Notes under the pieces: model-generated
The model's input: only the letters and a program-made list of their open reading frames with translations
Databases searched by the model: none
Told to the model about the DNA's origin: nothing
DNA from: Turbatrix aceti
Lineage: Eukaryota; Nematoda; Chromadorea; Rhabditida; Panagrolaimidae
Direction: 5' to 3'
NCBI GenBank assembly: GCA_963969345.1
Contig: OZ017769.1
Location: forward strand, 4,340,816-4,404,815
Length of the DNA stretch: 64,000 bases
Shown here: positions 23,801 through 34,619 of the stretch, in pieces
Numbering within the stretch: the stretch's first letter is position 1
How the letters are laid out: the number at the start of each line of letters is the position of its first letter
Program-made: the position numbers and the translations under genes

Positions 23801-25600
23801 CATATAATATAACCCTCGAGCAACAATCGTCGCTTTCACTGTGGCGGACAAACGCCCGCGGCAACGACACACAATGTCATGGTCCATGATCTTTTGGCTC
23901 ACTTCCCCGCTAGCTGGCCTAGCCGTCCCGGACTTCGAAAAGTGCACAGCAGCACGCTGTACTCTGTTCTGTCGCCTCCCTCCCCCGCTGGAGAAAAAAG
24001 TTTCTCAGACAGACAGGAAACATTGCCAAGGCTAAAAAAATACAAATAATTTTTTTTGTGACCGAAAAAAAATTCCTACAATTTTTTTCCCTAAAAAATC
24101 CTGACTCACTCACTTTACGGGCTGTTTTCCCGTCGAGACCCAAAATTAAAAAAAAAACTCCGACTAATGAGTGCCGGTTACGATACCGTATAATTTTTAC
24201 ACACGTCAGACCTTTTTTTTGCCTCTGCAAATCCAAATGAACAACAGCAAAAAAAACGAACGACAAGGCTGCAAATAAGTGGGACAGGAGACAATTGCTG
24301 TCCTCCCCCCCTCTCCCTGGTCCCTGGAAAAAGATTACAAGAAATTGAGAAATCAAAAAAAAAGTAAACACTCGCCTACGCCAAAGTTTTAAACGGCGCA
24401 AGATGAAAATGCCATCCCCCTGACAGCCGGAAAGGGCAAAAAAAAACAAAAAACAAACGGGGGCCAAGAAGACGTCTCTGTCCGCCTACAATCATCTCAT
24501 TTACGGCTCGATACACGGCTCAGGGCTCACGGCATCTGCCAGGGTGTCTCTGTGACGTAAAAGACCACTGTGTGATGAGCAGGGCCAGGCTACCCGGGTT
24601 AGGCTGCAAAAACGAACAAATTTGAGGAGTCCAGAAAAAAAACTAACATAAGCACCCACTGGCACTATTTTAGACCACAAAATAACAACAAAGACCTACT
24701 TTGTCGCCCTTTTCACGCTGGCAAAAAAAACAAACAACCACAAAGCAGGCAGGTTTCGAAAATAGAAACAGCATGCCCTAAGCACTTGGCAGACGTGCTG
24801 GTCGCTAAGCTGGCAAAAACAATTTCGAGTTTGAGGCTTCGAGCGCGGCAAGAACGCATTCAAGTGGTAACAACTGACCGCGAAAAAAATAAATAAATTA
24901 GAAAATCACATCAGAAGAACGATTCGACCATGCTCGACCGATGCGGCCGGTGTGAATCAGACCCAAATGGCTGCAAACCTGCACGGAAGCATTTGGTTAG
25001 TCAACAAGAGATCGATCGCCAGGTTTGCATTCATTTCACTCATCACAGAAAAAAACAACAACAAAGTGATGCTTGTTTTGTTTTTTTTTTCAAAAAATAG
25101 CAGCTGCTGTTTTTTGTAATACCTCAAAAACTAAAAAAACTGTAAACAGAAATGATAAAGACGTTCATTCGACAGTAATCCCCCCAAAAACCGCTCCCAA
25201 AGTTGACAAGAAGTCAAAAGCACTAAAAAATATTTTTGAGACCCCAATTGCAGCTAGAAAAAAAACTGTAGCGAGAAAAAATTGGTATTCCCATTTATCG
25301 CGAAGGAAAAAGCATTCATAACGAAAAAACAACAACAACATGCAATGACAACGTGAAATCAAACTCGCGAACGAACTGAACTCCGCTTCGATGCGTCACA
25401 CGGCCGAAGATCGAGCAAACAAAAGAAAGCAATTCTGCCGCGGCAGAGCTGAAAACGCAGCCGACCGACCGTAAGTCAGGCCTTTCTTATCACTGACAAA
25501 AAAACGGACGGTGTTGTCATAAACAGTGTCTTCCCAAAACCAAAGCTACCACTACAAGCTAGAAAATCATTTTAGAAGCACGGTGAAATGGTAGCGAGGG
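20860..25600. other. Gene-poor region
   Basis: About 4.7 kb with no gene I can support. Patches include GGC/GGT glycine-like repeats (23490-23530), a GAAC repeat (23195-23212) and AT-rich DNA. Frames of 130-180 codons on the minus strand (for example 23285-23698 and 23919-24467) are low-complexity, with no splice partners or domains. Confidence 0.4.
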
Positions 25601-25609
25601 TGATAAGAC

Positions 25610-26078
25610 CAAGGCTTTGCATTCCGGTTATATAACGAAGCGGAACGGAATGACGAATAACCGGGTCGGTTATTCGGCTATTTTCATTTCCCGAAAATAA
25701 CCGGGTTATACGGCCCGGTTATTTTCCGCGACTTAAAATAACCGGGTTATACGGCGGTTATTTTCGACTTTTTTAACCGTCCCCCTAAATCATGAACCGC
25801 ATAAAAAACGTAAAATAAGCGTGCAAATTTGGACCAAAAAGGGGGACATTCGACTGAAAATGAAAAAAATGACCCGGTTATTTTCAAATTTTTATGCAAC
25901 CTGTCCAAAACTGAGACGGTTATTTTCTTTGACTTTATTCTAACTTCATATCCTACCCGGTTATTTTTTGCGATATAAGCGGCCAGCAATATTCGACCGT
26001 ATAATGTCGGTTATTTTGCAAATTTGCATTTAAACGGCATTTAAGCGGCAAAAAATATAACCGGAATGCAAAGCCTTG
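25610..26078. mobile_element. hAT-like MITE, family B
   Basis: A 469-base element with near-perfect terminal inverted repeats of about 24 bases (left end CAAGGCTTTGCATTCCGGTT, right end its complement AACCGGAATGCAAAGCCTTG). It is flanked by a perfect 8-bp target duplication GATAAGAC (25602-25609 and 26079-26086). The interior is built from repeated, partly palindromic ATAACCGGGTTAT-type units. No transposase. Terminal form and duplication length suggest the hAT superfamily. Confidence 0.9.
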
Positions 26079-26794
26079 GATAAGACATCAGCTACGCTTA
26101 CGATAACACGTCAAAGAACAGCCTGAAGACTAGAATTAAGGCAAAAGGCGCAGTAGTGTAGCATCAAAAAACAACATCATTAGCAAAAACAAAGAAAGAA
26201 AGGAAAAATCGGAAAATAAAAAACATAAAAGTAGTATTGTATTTGATGGAGCCGATCCTAGCGTGAGATATTATTTACAACTATTACATGACGATTCTTT
26301 TAGCGAAGGAAGGAAGAAACGACCAATGAACGGCCCCGCGGAGAGATCGATAACAACCGTGAGATATCAAAAACAAATCAACAAAAATAACATATTATAC
26401 AAAACCAGTATGTTGGATAAAATCAGGAAAAAACGGAAAAATGAACAACTTGATAAATCTCGAACGGATATTGTCGTATACTGCTGTTTTTGGATTTTCG
26501 TTTTGAGAAACACTATCGCAAGTTTTACGTTTTATCGGATGTTGTTTTTGTATCGAGGACATCTCTTTCATTTTTGTTGTATCGTTATTTTTTGTTTTGC
26601 AACATGTATAAATGTTATTATGAATATTGATTGTCTGCAAGCAGCGGCATTTTTTGTGATATTTACCAGTGTTTTCTGTTTTGCTCGCTTCTTTTTTTAA
26701 TTTTTCGCTCCATTTTTTATGTGCAATCGAAATCGCTGATATTTACCCTTCAATTTCTGTTTCTCAACAACGACTATAATACATACACAAACAA

Positions 26795-28067
26795 TTAATC
26801 CGAATCAGATGACGATCCATAGCCAGCTATGAGCGTCGATAGCGCCGGTTTTTTCGTAGCTGCTGCCGCCACGGGTTGCGCGGGTGTCGGCACGGCCAGG
26901 TTCACAGCAGGCACCACTGGTTTCACCTGAATAGTTTGCGTAGGCACAGGATCGGCTGCCAAGGATGAGGACGCCGAAGCTCCATTAGAACTCGACGGAC
27001 CCCCATTAACGTCCAGTTTTCTCTTAACGCCGAGTTTGAGACCTGCCAGGCTGCCAAAGGTCTTCTTAGGCTGCGAAGAGGACGCTTCTTCTTTCATCGC
27101 GGCGAGCTGCTTTTGCCTTCTCATTCGCTCGGCTTCTGCGTCATCTTCGTCGTCCTGGAGGCGTTTGATGATCTTTCCGTCCTCGGTCGTGGTAGTGGCG
27201 GTCTTCTCGCGGAGTTCTTGGATGATGGCTTCGTCTTCTTCGTCCTGCATCTCTCGGATCTGGGCCATGAAGGCGGCTCGTCGTTCGTCGTCATCCAGAA
27301 GGAAGTCACGGGCGTCGATTCTTTCGTTACGTCGGTTGAGTTCTTCGATTTCTTCCAGTTCACCTGAAAAACGCGGAACAGTTTATAAAAATGTTACAGA
27401 GACCAAAAAAGGCCTAAAATCAGTTAATTTGGTTTATAAATACGTTACAGACCCCAAAAAGGCCTAAAATAAGTTAATTTTTCTTATAAACGTTACAAAC
27501 CCCAAAAAAGGCCTAAAATAATACAAAATAGCCCAAAAAAGACTCACCCATATCCTGCATCTCCCTTTTGCTCATCTTTGTCCTCTTCTCGAGCATCTTC
27601 ATGGCATCCGCCTTCTCAGCTTCTTCCGCTTCCTCCTCTTTCTTTGCCTGCTCCTGATAGTGCTTGAAGGCATCAAAAAGTCGCGTTGCGCCGTGTTCCT
27701 GTTGATAATCACAGTTTTCGAGATCTGTCTTGAAGGATATCTCCGCGATGCAATTAGGACATCGAAAATAGAACCGAAAGAGCCTAAGCCCAAGGTAGGA
27801 TTCGCCTTCGACGGTTTCGCGACGCATGTTGAACTTTTTTCCCTTGTAGATGTACTCGTGGCACGTGTTGCACTGCATGTTGTACGGCGCCATGACACGC
27901 TGCACGAACTGCCGGTTCCGCTGGCCCTTGGCCTTGGGCAGCTTTGAGGGATCGAAATCCGGCGGGTAGTATTTCTATAAAAACACAAAAAAATAGAAAA
28001 TTGCACAATTTTTATCAAAAATGATATAAAAACTTACTTGAAAGACTTTTCTCTCGGTTCCGGTCAT
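26795..28067 (-). CDS. YJU2: Splicing factor YJU2/CCDC94
   Basis: Step-I factor of the spliceosome (Prp19-associated) in the nucleus. Exons 28067-28038, 27974-27548 and 27363-26795 encode 341 residues. The start [21 protein letters not shown] is the family's conserved N-terminus. The zinc-binding pairs are C45/C48 (CNTC) and C82/C85 (CPNC), with GKKFNMRRE and ATRLFDA between and after them. A long charged coiled-coil follows, then a Ser/Pro/Ala-rich tail ending YGSSSDSD. The tiny 30-base first exon is typical. Intron 2 has three tandem copies of a unit of about 55 bases (27390-27530) containing CCCCAAAAAAGGCCTAAAAT. The gene diverges from the KEN-box gene over about 590 bases. Confidence 0.95.
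27390..27530. repeat. Tandem repeat in YJU2 intron 2
   Basis: Three units of about 55 bases share ACCCCAAAAAGGCCTAAAAT and TTATAAA..CGTTACA. Intronic, with no coding effect. Confidence 0.7.
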
Positions 28068-28656
28068 TTTTTAGGCTGTGTACGGTAGAAAAGTAGGATT
28101 CAAAAAATATAGCAGTACAAAAACGGCGCGAAATCGATTGAATTGCTCCTCCAGACGGCGGCGGGTGTGAATCAAATTCGTTGGAAGAAAGCGAGCGTCG
28201 GAGAACACAAAGCGCGCAGGGAGTCCTCTCTCACTCTCTTTCTCTTTCTCTCTCTCGTCGCTCGCACACTCGCTTCTCCAGCTCCTGACTGCTTGCTTTC
28301 GCTTGATCAGGGCAAATCACCGGAAAAGAACGTTGCGCACCTCGATTTTTTCGCTTTTACCCATATGCTACCATGCTTGTTATTTTTTTATAAGGGTTGT
28401 TCGGTCGGGTTTAGGGAGGTTTGGCGTGCGAGTGTATATCGATCATGCTGGGTTGTTGGTTGTTGGTTGTTGCGATGCATCGTGGTTGTGGTTGTGGTTC
28501 GTTTTTGACAGACGACCGGGTAACGTTGTCGCGTTGCGTTGCATAAATATCTATTTATTATTTTGCCATGGTATCTTACTATTGATCGTCTTTTTTGCAG
28601 GCAATTAACCCTTGTTTTGACGAAGTATAGAGAATCCTGGTTGCTCAACACCACGA
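28068..28656. promoter_or_regulatory. Divergent promoter region
   Basis: 589 bases between the ATGs of YJU2 (-) and the KEN-box gene (+). An acceptor TTTTTTGCAG ending at 28600 suggests a 5' untranslated intron in the plus-strand gene. It contains a CT-rich run (28228-28260). Confidence 0.4.
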
Positions 28657-29724
28657 ATGAAGAACGGGCTTGTTAAACGCGTATCCACGACCGCCGTCGT
28701 TGCCGACGATGATTCCGTAGCCATGCGCCGGTCCAAGCGGAAGAGGGCTTCTCCCGCGAGACTCTCACCCTCGCCCTGGCCGACGACGTCGGCGAATACG
28801 TCGACGACGACCAAGTCCGCGAGAAAAGAGAAGGAAAATCGCTCGACGACGTCATCCACGCGAAAAGACAAGGAAAACGGAGTTGGAGTGTCCGCGCTCA
28901 AAGTCACTCCGGAAAAGTCGACTGGAGCCAAACAGACGCAGCAGAAGCAGAAACAGGTCCAGGTCCAGACGACGCTCACCGCTCCGGTGCAGGTGCAGAT
29001 TCAGGCGACGACGTCGACTAGGGCTACGATGCCGGTTACGATCTCCAATGGAACGGTTCCCAACAGCACGGGCGGCAGCAGCAGCTTCTATCGGGTAACT
29101 TATCTCCCCTCCGGGCCCCAGCTGGTCCCGACGGCGCCCCCGCCACAACTCATCAACCCAGGTGGTGGACGACCTCCAAGACGGGCTGCAGCGATCAAAT
29201 CCGGTGAAGTGCTCAAAAGGGTGACGGCCAAGAAGGTGAAACAGGTGCCGACGACGGCTACGACGATCAAGAAGCCCCCGAGACAGCGAAAACCGCCCCC
29301 ACCGCCTTTGTCACGATTTGAGGATTCTCCCGGTTGGCTGGCTCTTCAAGACTGGGTTTGCGGCGACGAGGAAGCTGAACAACAGGCAAGTGCTGGTGCG
29401 GGACCGTCGAGCAGTCACGTCCATCACTACCACCCCCGGGACCCCAAGCACACGGGCGGGAAGGATTCTTCGAGGGCGATTTCCCGTGGATCGACGATCT
29501 GGCTTTCGTCTTCGGACGACGAAAGCTTGCTGGATTCTTCCATTGCTTCGGATGACGAAGTCGTCGATACTTCCGAATGCGAGGTCGATATGGGCACCAA
29601 CGATATGGATAGCAGCGGATTCCATCGCACCCGAAAGCCGGGAACTTCGATGATCGATGACGAACCCATCGGCGACGATCCCGTCTTGTTGCAGCGAGCT
29701 CGACGATTGCGTCTCATCAAGTAG
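28657..29724 (+). CDS. Unknown basic, disordered protein with two KEN boxes
   Basis: Uninterrupted 355-codon frame starting 57 bases after a splice acceptor (28600). I do not recognise a folded domain. The N-terminal third is rich in Lys, Arg, Ser and Thr (RRSKRKR, a likely nuclear signal near 24-30) and holds two KEN motifs (residues about 59-61 and 72-74), which in known proteins are APC/C degradation signals. The middle is proline- and glutamine-rich (QRKPPPPPLSRFED). The C-terminal third is acidic with SSSDDES-type casein-kinase-like stretches. Codon use and composition differ from random frames, and the antisense frame is clearly a shadow. A cell-cycle-regulated chromatin protein is a possibility only. 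Confidence 0.7.
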   Translation: MKNGLVKRVSTTAVVADDDSVAMRRSKRKRASPARLSPSPWPTTSANTSTTTKSARKEKENRSTTSSTRKDKENGVGVSALKVTPEKSTGAKQTQQKQKQVQVQTTLTAPVQVQIQATTSTRATMPVTISNGTVPNSTGGSSSFYRVTYLPSGPQLVPTAPPPQLINPGGGRPPRRAAAIKSGEVLKRVTAKKVKQVPTTATTIKKPPRQRKPPPPPLSRFEDSPGWLALQDWVCGDEEAEQQASAGAGPSSSHVHHYHPRDPKHTGGKDSSRAISRGSTIWLSSSDDESLLDSSIASDDEVVDTSECEVDMGTNDMDSSGFHRTRKPGTSMIDDEPIGDDPVLLQRARRLRLIK

Positions 29725-30503
29725 TGATGGCTCGATCTCTCTCCTCTCTTCTCCCCCCGAGTTTGAACCCGACCCACGCCGCCGCCGCCGCAAACATTGC
29801 CACGAGAGTAACGAAGTGACCCACCAAATCAATCGATGGACCGATCGATCGACTTTGACGGATCGATCGCACTGCTTAGGTATCGATTGTTTTAGTTTTT
29901 TATGTTATCCTTTTTCTCCATTGTACCGTAATCTGTCAATCATTCCATACGCTTTAAGACGGCATGCTGACAAGAACTTTTGACGTTTCTTTCATTACTA
30001 CGTACTTTTTTTAGGGTTTTTTATTCCAACATTTTTTGGTTGTCTAAATCATTTCCACGTTTGTTTTACAAGATGCTATACATATGTTTTTAAAAGTTCA
30101 TTTTTATTAAAAACGAGTGTTGCAAGGAAGAGGATGGAGGAGGGGGGTTTTATAGATTTATGGGTCACCGGGTAGTTTTGGTCGATTTGAAATTGTTTTT
30201 TTATAAAAAAAATAATTTTGACATGCTCCCACACAACTTTTTGCACGGCATCTGATGCCATAATTGTCGTGTGGTGAGTTACGGTTGGCAGTACTTTGCT
30301 CAGCTTTATTATACATTGCAATGTTCCTTACCTGCAAATTACCGACAGTTTTTTTGCAACAGTTTCCTTTTACGATTTTTTTGCGAAGACGCTTTTATTC
30401 GTATGAATTATTATATTTGACACAATTTACAACTTGTAAATGAACAAAAAAGATCAAACATTATGAATAAGCGTAAATTTTCGTTAAACAAACAAAAAAA
30501 TTT
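29725..30503. other. Intergenic region
   Basis: Probable 3' UTR of the KEN-box gene, then AT-rich DNA. No gene seen. Confidence 0.5.
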
Positions 30504-30576
30504 AGCCCGATGCGGGGCTCGAACCCGCGACAGCCAGATTAAGAGTCTGGTGCTCTACCGACTGAGCTAACCGGGC
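30504..30576 (-). tRNA. tRNA-Lys (CTT)
   Basis: On the minus strand it folds as a full cloverleaf: acceptor GCCCGGT/ATCGGGC, D arm with AGCTCAGTCGGTAGAGC, anticodon loop CTCTTAA (CTT) and T arm GCGGGTTCGAGCCCCGC (a stem mismatch-free fold). No intron. The CCA end is not encoded, as is normal for eukaryotes. Confidence 0.97.
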
Positions 30577-30761
30577 TTGTATTTTGCACATAGGCACGTT
30601 TTCATGAATTTTTTGAATTGTAAAAAAAGTGAAACAATATTTTGTAACAAAAATGTGCGGAAATACATGAAAACTTTAGAATTTTCAAAATTTATGACTA
30701 ATAAACCTTCAAAATATTTTTTACACATTTTATATAATTCAAAAGCGCATAGAAAACTTGA

Positions 30762-32085
30762 CTACGCTCTGCTGGAAGTATATTCAGTATTTTCAGTGAT
30801 GATCAAGCCGCATGTAGCCCGTGAGAACAGATTACGAAAAAGGATCCGTGTTCGTCTGTTAAAAATCATGATGACGACAAAATGCCCGATCGAGCGAAAA
30901 ATGCAAAAGTAGTAATAAATGATGCCGGGGATGACGCGGTCGTTGGCATTGCCCTCCATCCGGTGCTCCATCATGTCTGAAACAAATATTATCATTACAC
31001 AACTTTCAGACACGCTTGGCAACCCGAGAGAACATTGCCGATCCAGACCAGCGGGGGCTCGACGCTGTAGAGCACCGCGAAGATGAGACACTGCACGAGC
31101 ACCACAGAATCGTATTTGCTGAGTATTTGAATTGTCCCGTCGTCCTGGTGACACGATAGGTATTTGAAAATGCCGAATTTGAAGTGAAACCACATGAGCA
31201 CGTAGAGGAAGATCATGAGCGCCGGTGGAAGCATGTCTATGACTTTCATGTTGAAAAAGGATTTTGAATAGGAACACGTCGTTGCGGCGTTGAACGTAAA
31301 AATCGCGTGCTTCGTCATGCTGCACCCCTTGCGGACGAGATAGGCGGAGAGGTAGGCGTAGAAGAACCAGCAGACAATAGCCATGATGTACATGTTGTTG
31401 CGCTTGGAAAATAAGAAACCATTGACATTCGGCGCGGCGAAGATCAAAAGTCGATTTAGGGCCAGGTAAACTCCGAAAATCGCTCCTAAACTACCGTTTT
31501 AGAGTTTTTGAAAACTCGCCATTCATTTTTACCTCCAATGTTAGCGTAGAACAACACTCCAGCAACGAGCGATACTAACTTCTTGCCACTAACAAAATTT
31601 ATGTGACAATAAACGATGAAAAGCATTCCGATGAGATACAAAATGTCGAAGAACAAAACATGGGACATGCCGATTACAAACGGTGACATTTTCAGACTCT
31701 TGTGCCCCTGAAAAATTCTAATATGCCGTATTTCATCTTGAAAACCTACCACAACCATCGCAATTAGCGTACAGGAGTTTAGAAAGATAAAAAGAACACT
31801 CAAAATCGCAAAAGAAGCGTAAAACGCGTAATAGAACGACATTTGGAAATTTGGAAAAGCTGAGGTTTCGTAGGATATTCTTTGAAAAAAATATAGACAA
31901 TCAGTAATGTATTTATCGGTCAGAGTGCCGGTTTTGTTGTACAAAATATCGTCATAGAAGCTATTGCAGAACAAAATTCGGTCCGGGTAGTCGTAAAAGT
32001 CGGTGCTGGCCCATGCCTGGCCCGACAGGTACATGTAGTACTCCAGGTCGGGTAGTTCGTCTTCTTCGGCAGCCGCGGTGGTCAT
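30762..32085 (-). CDS. Serpentine-type 7TM receptor
   Basis: Exons 32085-31750, 31707-31533, 31485-31024 and 30976-30762 encode 395 residues. Seven hydrophobic segments are present. TM1 (FYASFAILSVLFIFL), TM2 (VIGMSHVLFFDILYLIG) and TM3 end in YLALNRLLIF, which matches the LNR-type motif at the TM3 end of nematode chemoreceptor families (srx/srt-like). TM4 to TM7 follow, with FNRRTRILF after TM7. The extracellular N-terminus is acidic and has an N-glycosylation site (NKT). Introns are 42-48 bases. It is probably a sensory or peptide GPCR; I cannot place it in a named class. The first in-frame ATG (32085) is used. The neighbouring plus-strand gene starts about 230 bases upstream. Confidence 0.8.
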
Positions 32086-32310
32086 TTGAAAATCAGTCAA
32101 AAAGGAAAGTTAAAAAGTGAGTTAGTAAGTTCCACAGCGTGTAAAAAATTACACAAAACTCAAAATAAGGGGAACTAAAGTAAATCAGAAGGTTTGCGTA
32201 AATTTCACTTTAAAAATTACACGTCGATGCACGGTAATTATATTTTTGGTAAACGGCAGGTAAGCCTGTGAGGTAAACAAACAAAGTTATACATACTATC
32301 ACGGACGGAA

Positions 32311-34136
32311 ATGTTGCTGTCGGTTGTTTTGCTGTGTTCAAACGTTTTTGTGACGCTGCAGGAATGCCTCAGGTATACATGTAGTTTTTGGGTACAAAAC
32401 ACGTTCAAAGTTCGTTTGCAGTACACCTTGGGAGAACTACACCTCTACCGACCTCCAGAAATTTCCAGACAACGATTCATTCCTGACCGAGGGCTGGTAC
32501 ATGTTCCACTACATCGGAAGTCCTCCCATCTTTGCCTGGTTCGGTCCCTTCGACACAGAAGACTCAAATGAACATTTGATTCCGACAATTGAGTATTTTT
32601 CTTTTGCTTACATGTATCACAAGTAAGATTGACTTTTTTTGCTTCTAATGAGTTTAGATCGTCGCTTTCAGCATAACAATATACGAAAACGACCTGAATT
32701 GTCATACCACTGCTATTTCCATGTATATCTACGACGTGAGTAGGGTTCGAACCCCCCCCAGCCCCGCCCCCGCGGGGATCCCCGCGGGGGTGAAGCCGGG
32801 GGTGGCCCCCCGACCCCCGCCCCCGACCATTTGTGACCCCCGTCGGGGAGTAAAACCTCCGCCCCCGACAGATTCTGCCCCCGACAATGAGCAAAATTTA
32901 GCGTTAAACGCGGAAAAACGTTCAAAAACAACACAAATAGGCAAAAAACAGAGCAAAATACGAAAAATTTGTTCAAAATATGCCTCGGTTTTCGTTTTAA
33001 GATAAAATTGACACCTTTTTTTCTTCTTTTTCATAGGAATCGGGGGTAATTACCCCCGTCTCCGCCGACTTCTGCCCCCGACACCTCTGCCCCCGACTAC
33101 CCCCGTCCCCGACCCGATACGGGGGGGGGGGTTCGAACCCTAGACGTGAGTATTCCCAAGTGACGTAAAAATCCTCAACGAGACTTTTAGTATGCTGAAA
33201 ACCCGGTGAAGCCACCCTCCTGTTCATGCAAGCCTCCGAAAGGTTCTTTTTCTGGCTACAGACGCCTGGCAATTACCGCTGACCTGCGATACGCCTCCGC
33301 TAAAAATATAAAAATGTACTGGAACTTTGCGTCATCAGTCCAAAAAAAGCAACTGCGTCCGCTTTTTTTGCCTCCAGATGTGGTCGCTATAAAAGCCTTC
33401 GAAGCAAAGCAGCACGCAGAAGCTCGTCCAGTCACCCGACCAACTTTTTTGGACAAAAATATTTGCACTGTTGCGGAACAGTTTTCTAACAGAGATCCGT
33501 ATCACCTGCTCGGGTCCAATGTTTTCGACAAAATGCACACGTACAACATTCTCGAAAGGTTAACCGTGAACAATCGAAGAATCGCAGTATCCCCGTTCGT
33601 TTCACCGGTTTTTGTCTGGCTAAAAATTTTTCTCGGAAAAAAAGTGCAGCAGGCCAAATTTGTGTTTCATCCGCCTGTTTGCAGCGAATCTGTTCGGTAA
33701 GTGCCATTTGATTATTTTTTGCAGGTGATGCTCAAAATTTAGAGTATTCTACTTTATCAACGATTTTCAATGCCGATATCCTACAAAACTTGTCTACAAC
33801 GGCACAGACAGCACCGGAACCTTCTTCGTCGCGAATCTCACTGACCCCGAGGCCTGCGAATGCCCGATGCCTTCCCAGATGGCGGGAGGCTACGAGCGCC
33901 GTTCCATCGGTGTAGACTTTTCATTGGCTTCTGCCAACTGCAGTGGGCACTATTTCTACATCAACCCGGCCGGCACTGCCAAGCAGCACCGCATGATTCC
34001 GCTTTTCTTCAAAGACGAGTTCATGGCTCTTCCCCGACTTGAAACCGTAGCTAAAAGTATTATTTTTTTAAACAAAGCAATAATAATCAACGGCTTCCAC
34101 GCTGTTTTATGTTTAATATTGCTAATGTTGTTGTAA
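32311..34136 (+). CDS. Orphan secreted or GPI-anchored glycoprotein
   Basis: Exons 32311-32372, 32422-32622, 32672-32735, 33191-33696 and 33743-34136 encode 408 residues, all in phase. It has a clear signal peptide (MLLSVVLLCSNVFVTLQ), several N-glycosylation sites (NYT, NIT, NGT, NLT, NCS), ten or so cysteines (CSCK, CECP) and a short hydrophobic C-terminus (AVLCLILLMLL) like a GPI-attachment signal. I recognise no domain. Intron 3 is 455 bases, but 402 of these are a MITE inserted at the donor; without it the intron would be 45 bases, like its neighbours. The long exon 4 has a basic middle (about residues 175-265) that might hide a further intron. Confidence 0.7.
32741..33142. mobile_element. 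hAT-like MITE, family C, at a splice donor
   Basis: A 402-base element with ends TAGGGTTCGAACCCCC and GGGGGTTCGAACCCTA, inverted and C/G-rich. It is flanked by a perfect 8-bp duplication GACGTGAG (32733-32740 and 33143-33150). The duplicated octamer includes the splice donor GAC|GTGAG of the host gene. Subterminal DNA is rich in CCCCCG units; the centre is AT-rich. No transposase frame. Confidence 0.88.
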
Positions 34137-34241
34137 TCCCGAAAAAATTAAAAACGTTGGTGCAAAACTTATTCAGACCGCCGTCGTGTGCGAAAAATAC
34201 AAACATAAAAAACAAGTTCCGAAAAAAAACGAAAAAGGTGC

Positions 34242-34325
34242 TGTCGGCCGCAGGATTCGAACCTGCGCCCACAGAAGTGGACGTGGACCTGAACCACGCG
34301 CCTTAGACCACTCGGCCAGACCGAC
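34242..34325 (-). tRNA. tRNA-Leu (CAG), copy 1
   Basis: Minus strand, 84 bases with a long variable arm (CCAC/GTGG). Acceptor GTCGGTC/GGCCGAC, anticodon loop TTCAGGT and T arm GCAGGTTCGAATCCTGC. Identical to the copy at 38765-38848 except for one exchanged acceptor base pair. Confidence 0.97.
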
Positions 34326-34619
34326 GAAAATCGGATCCTGAACCGTAAAGCCCGCGGGCAAAAAAGTCAGCTTAAATTGCATGACACGATTTTTACCGAA
34401 TTTGCATTCCATTCCGTTGTACAAGTCATCACGTCAGCTCACATTCATTCGGTGACAAGTTTCATTTATTCTCTCGGCATGTATGCTAATTCTCAGTCAT
34501 GCTAATTCTCACGATCCACTATTTTCGATTTGTGTTCGGAAATAATAAGCTGCAGAGCAGTCATTTACTGACTTTGTTGTTTCGTCTCCGGTACGCCCGC
34601 CTCTTTTCACTCGGTACAG

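Noticed and set aside
23919..24467. 182-codon minus-strand frame
   Set aside because: Phe-rich low-complexity translation of A/T-rich DNA with homopolymers; no start context, splice partner or domain.
26263..26700. 145-codon plus-strand hydrophobic frame
   Set aside because: Lies in AT-rich DNA just past the YJU2 stop; the membrane-like content comes from T-rich codons, and no family is recognisable.
29311..29832. 173-codon minus-strand frame opposite the KEN-box gene
   Set aside because: Composition mirrors the acidic/serine tail of the plus-strand gene; no splice or domain support.
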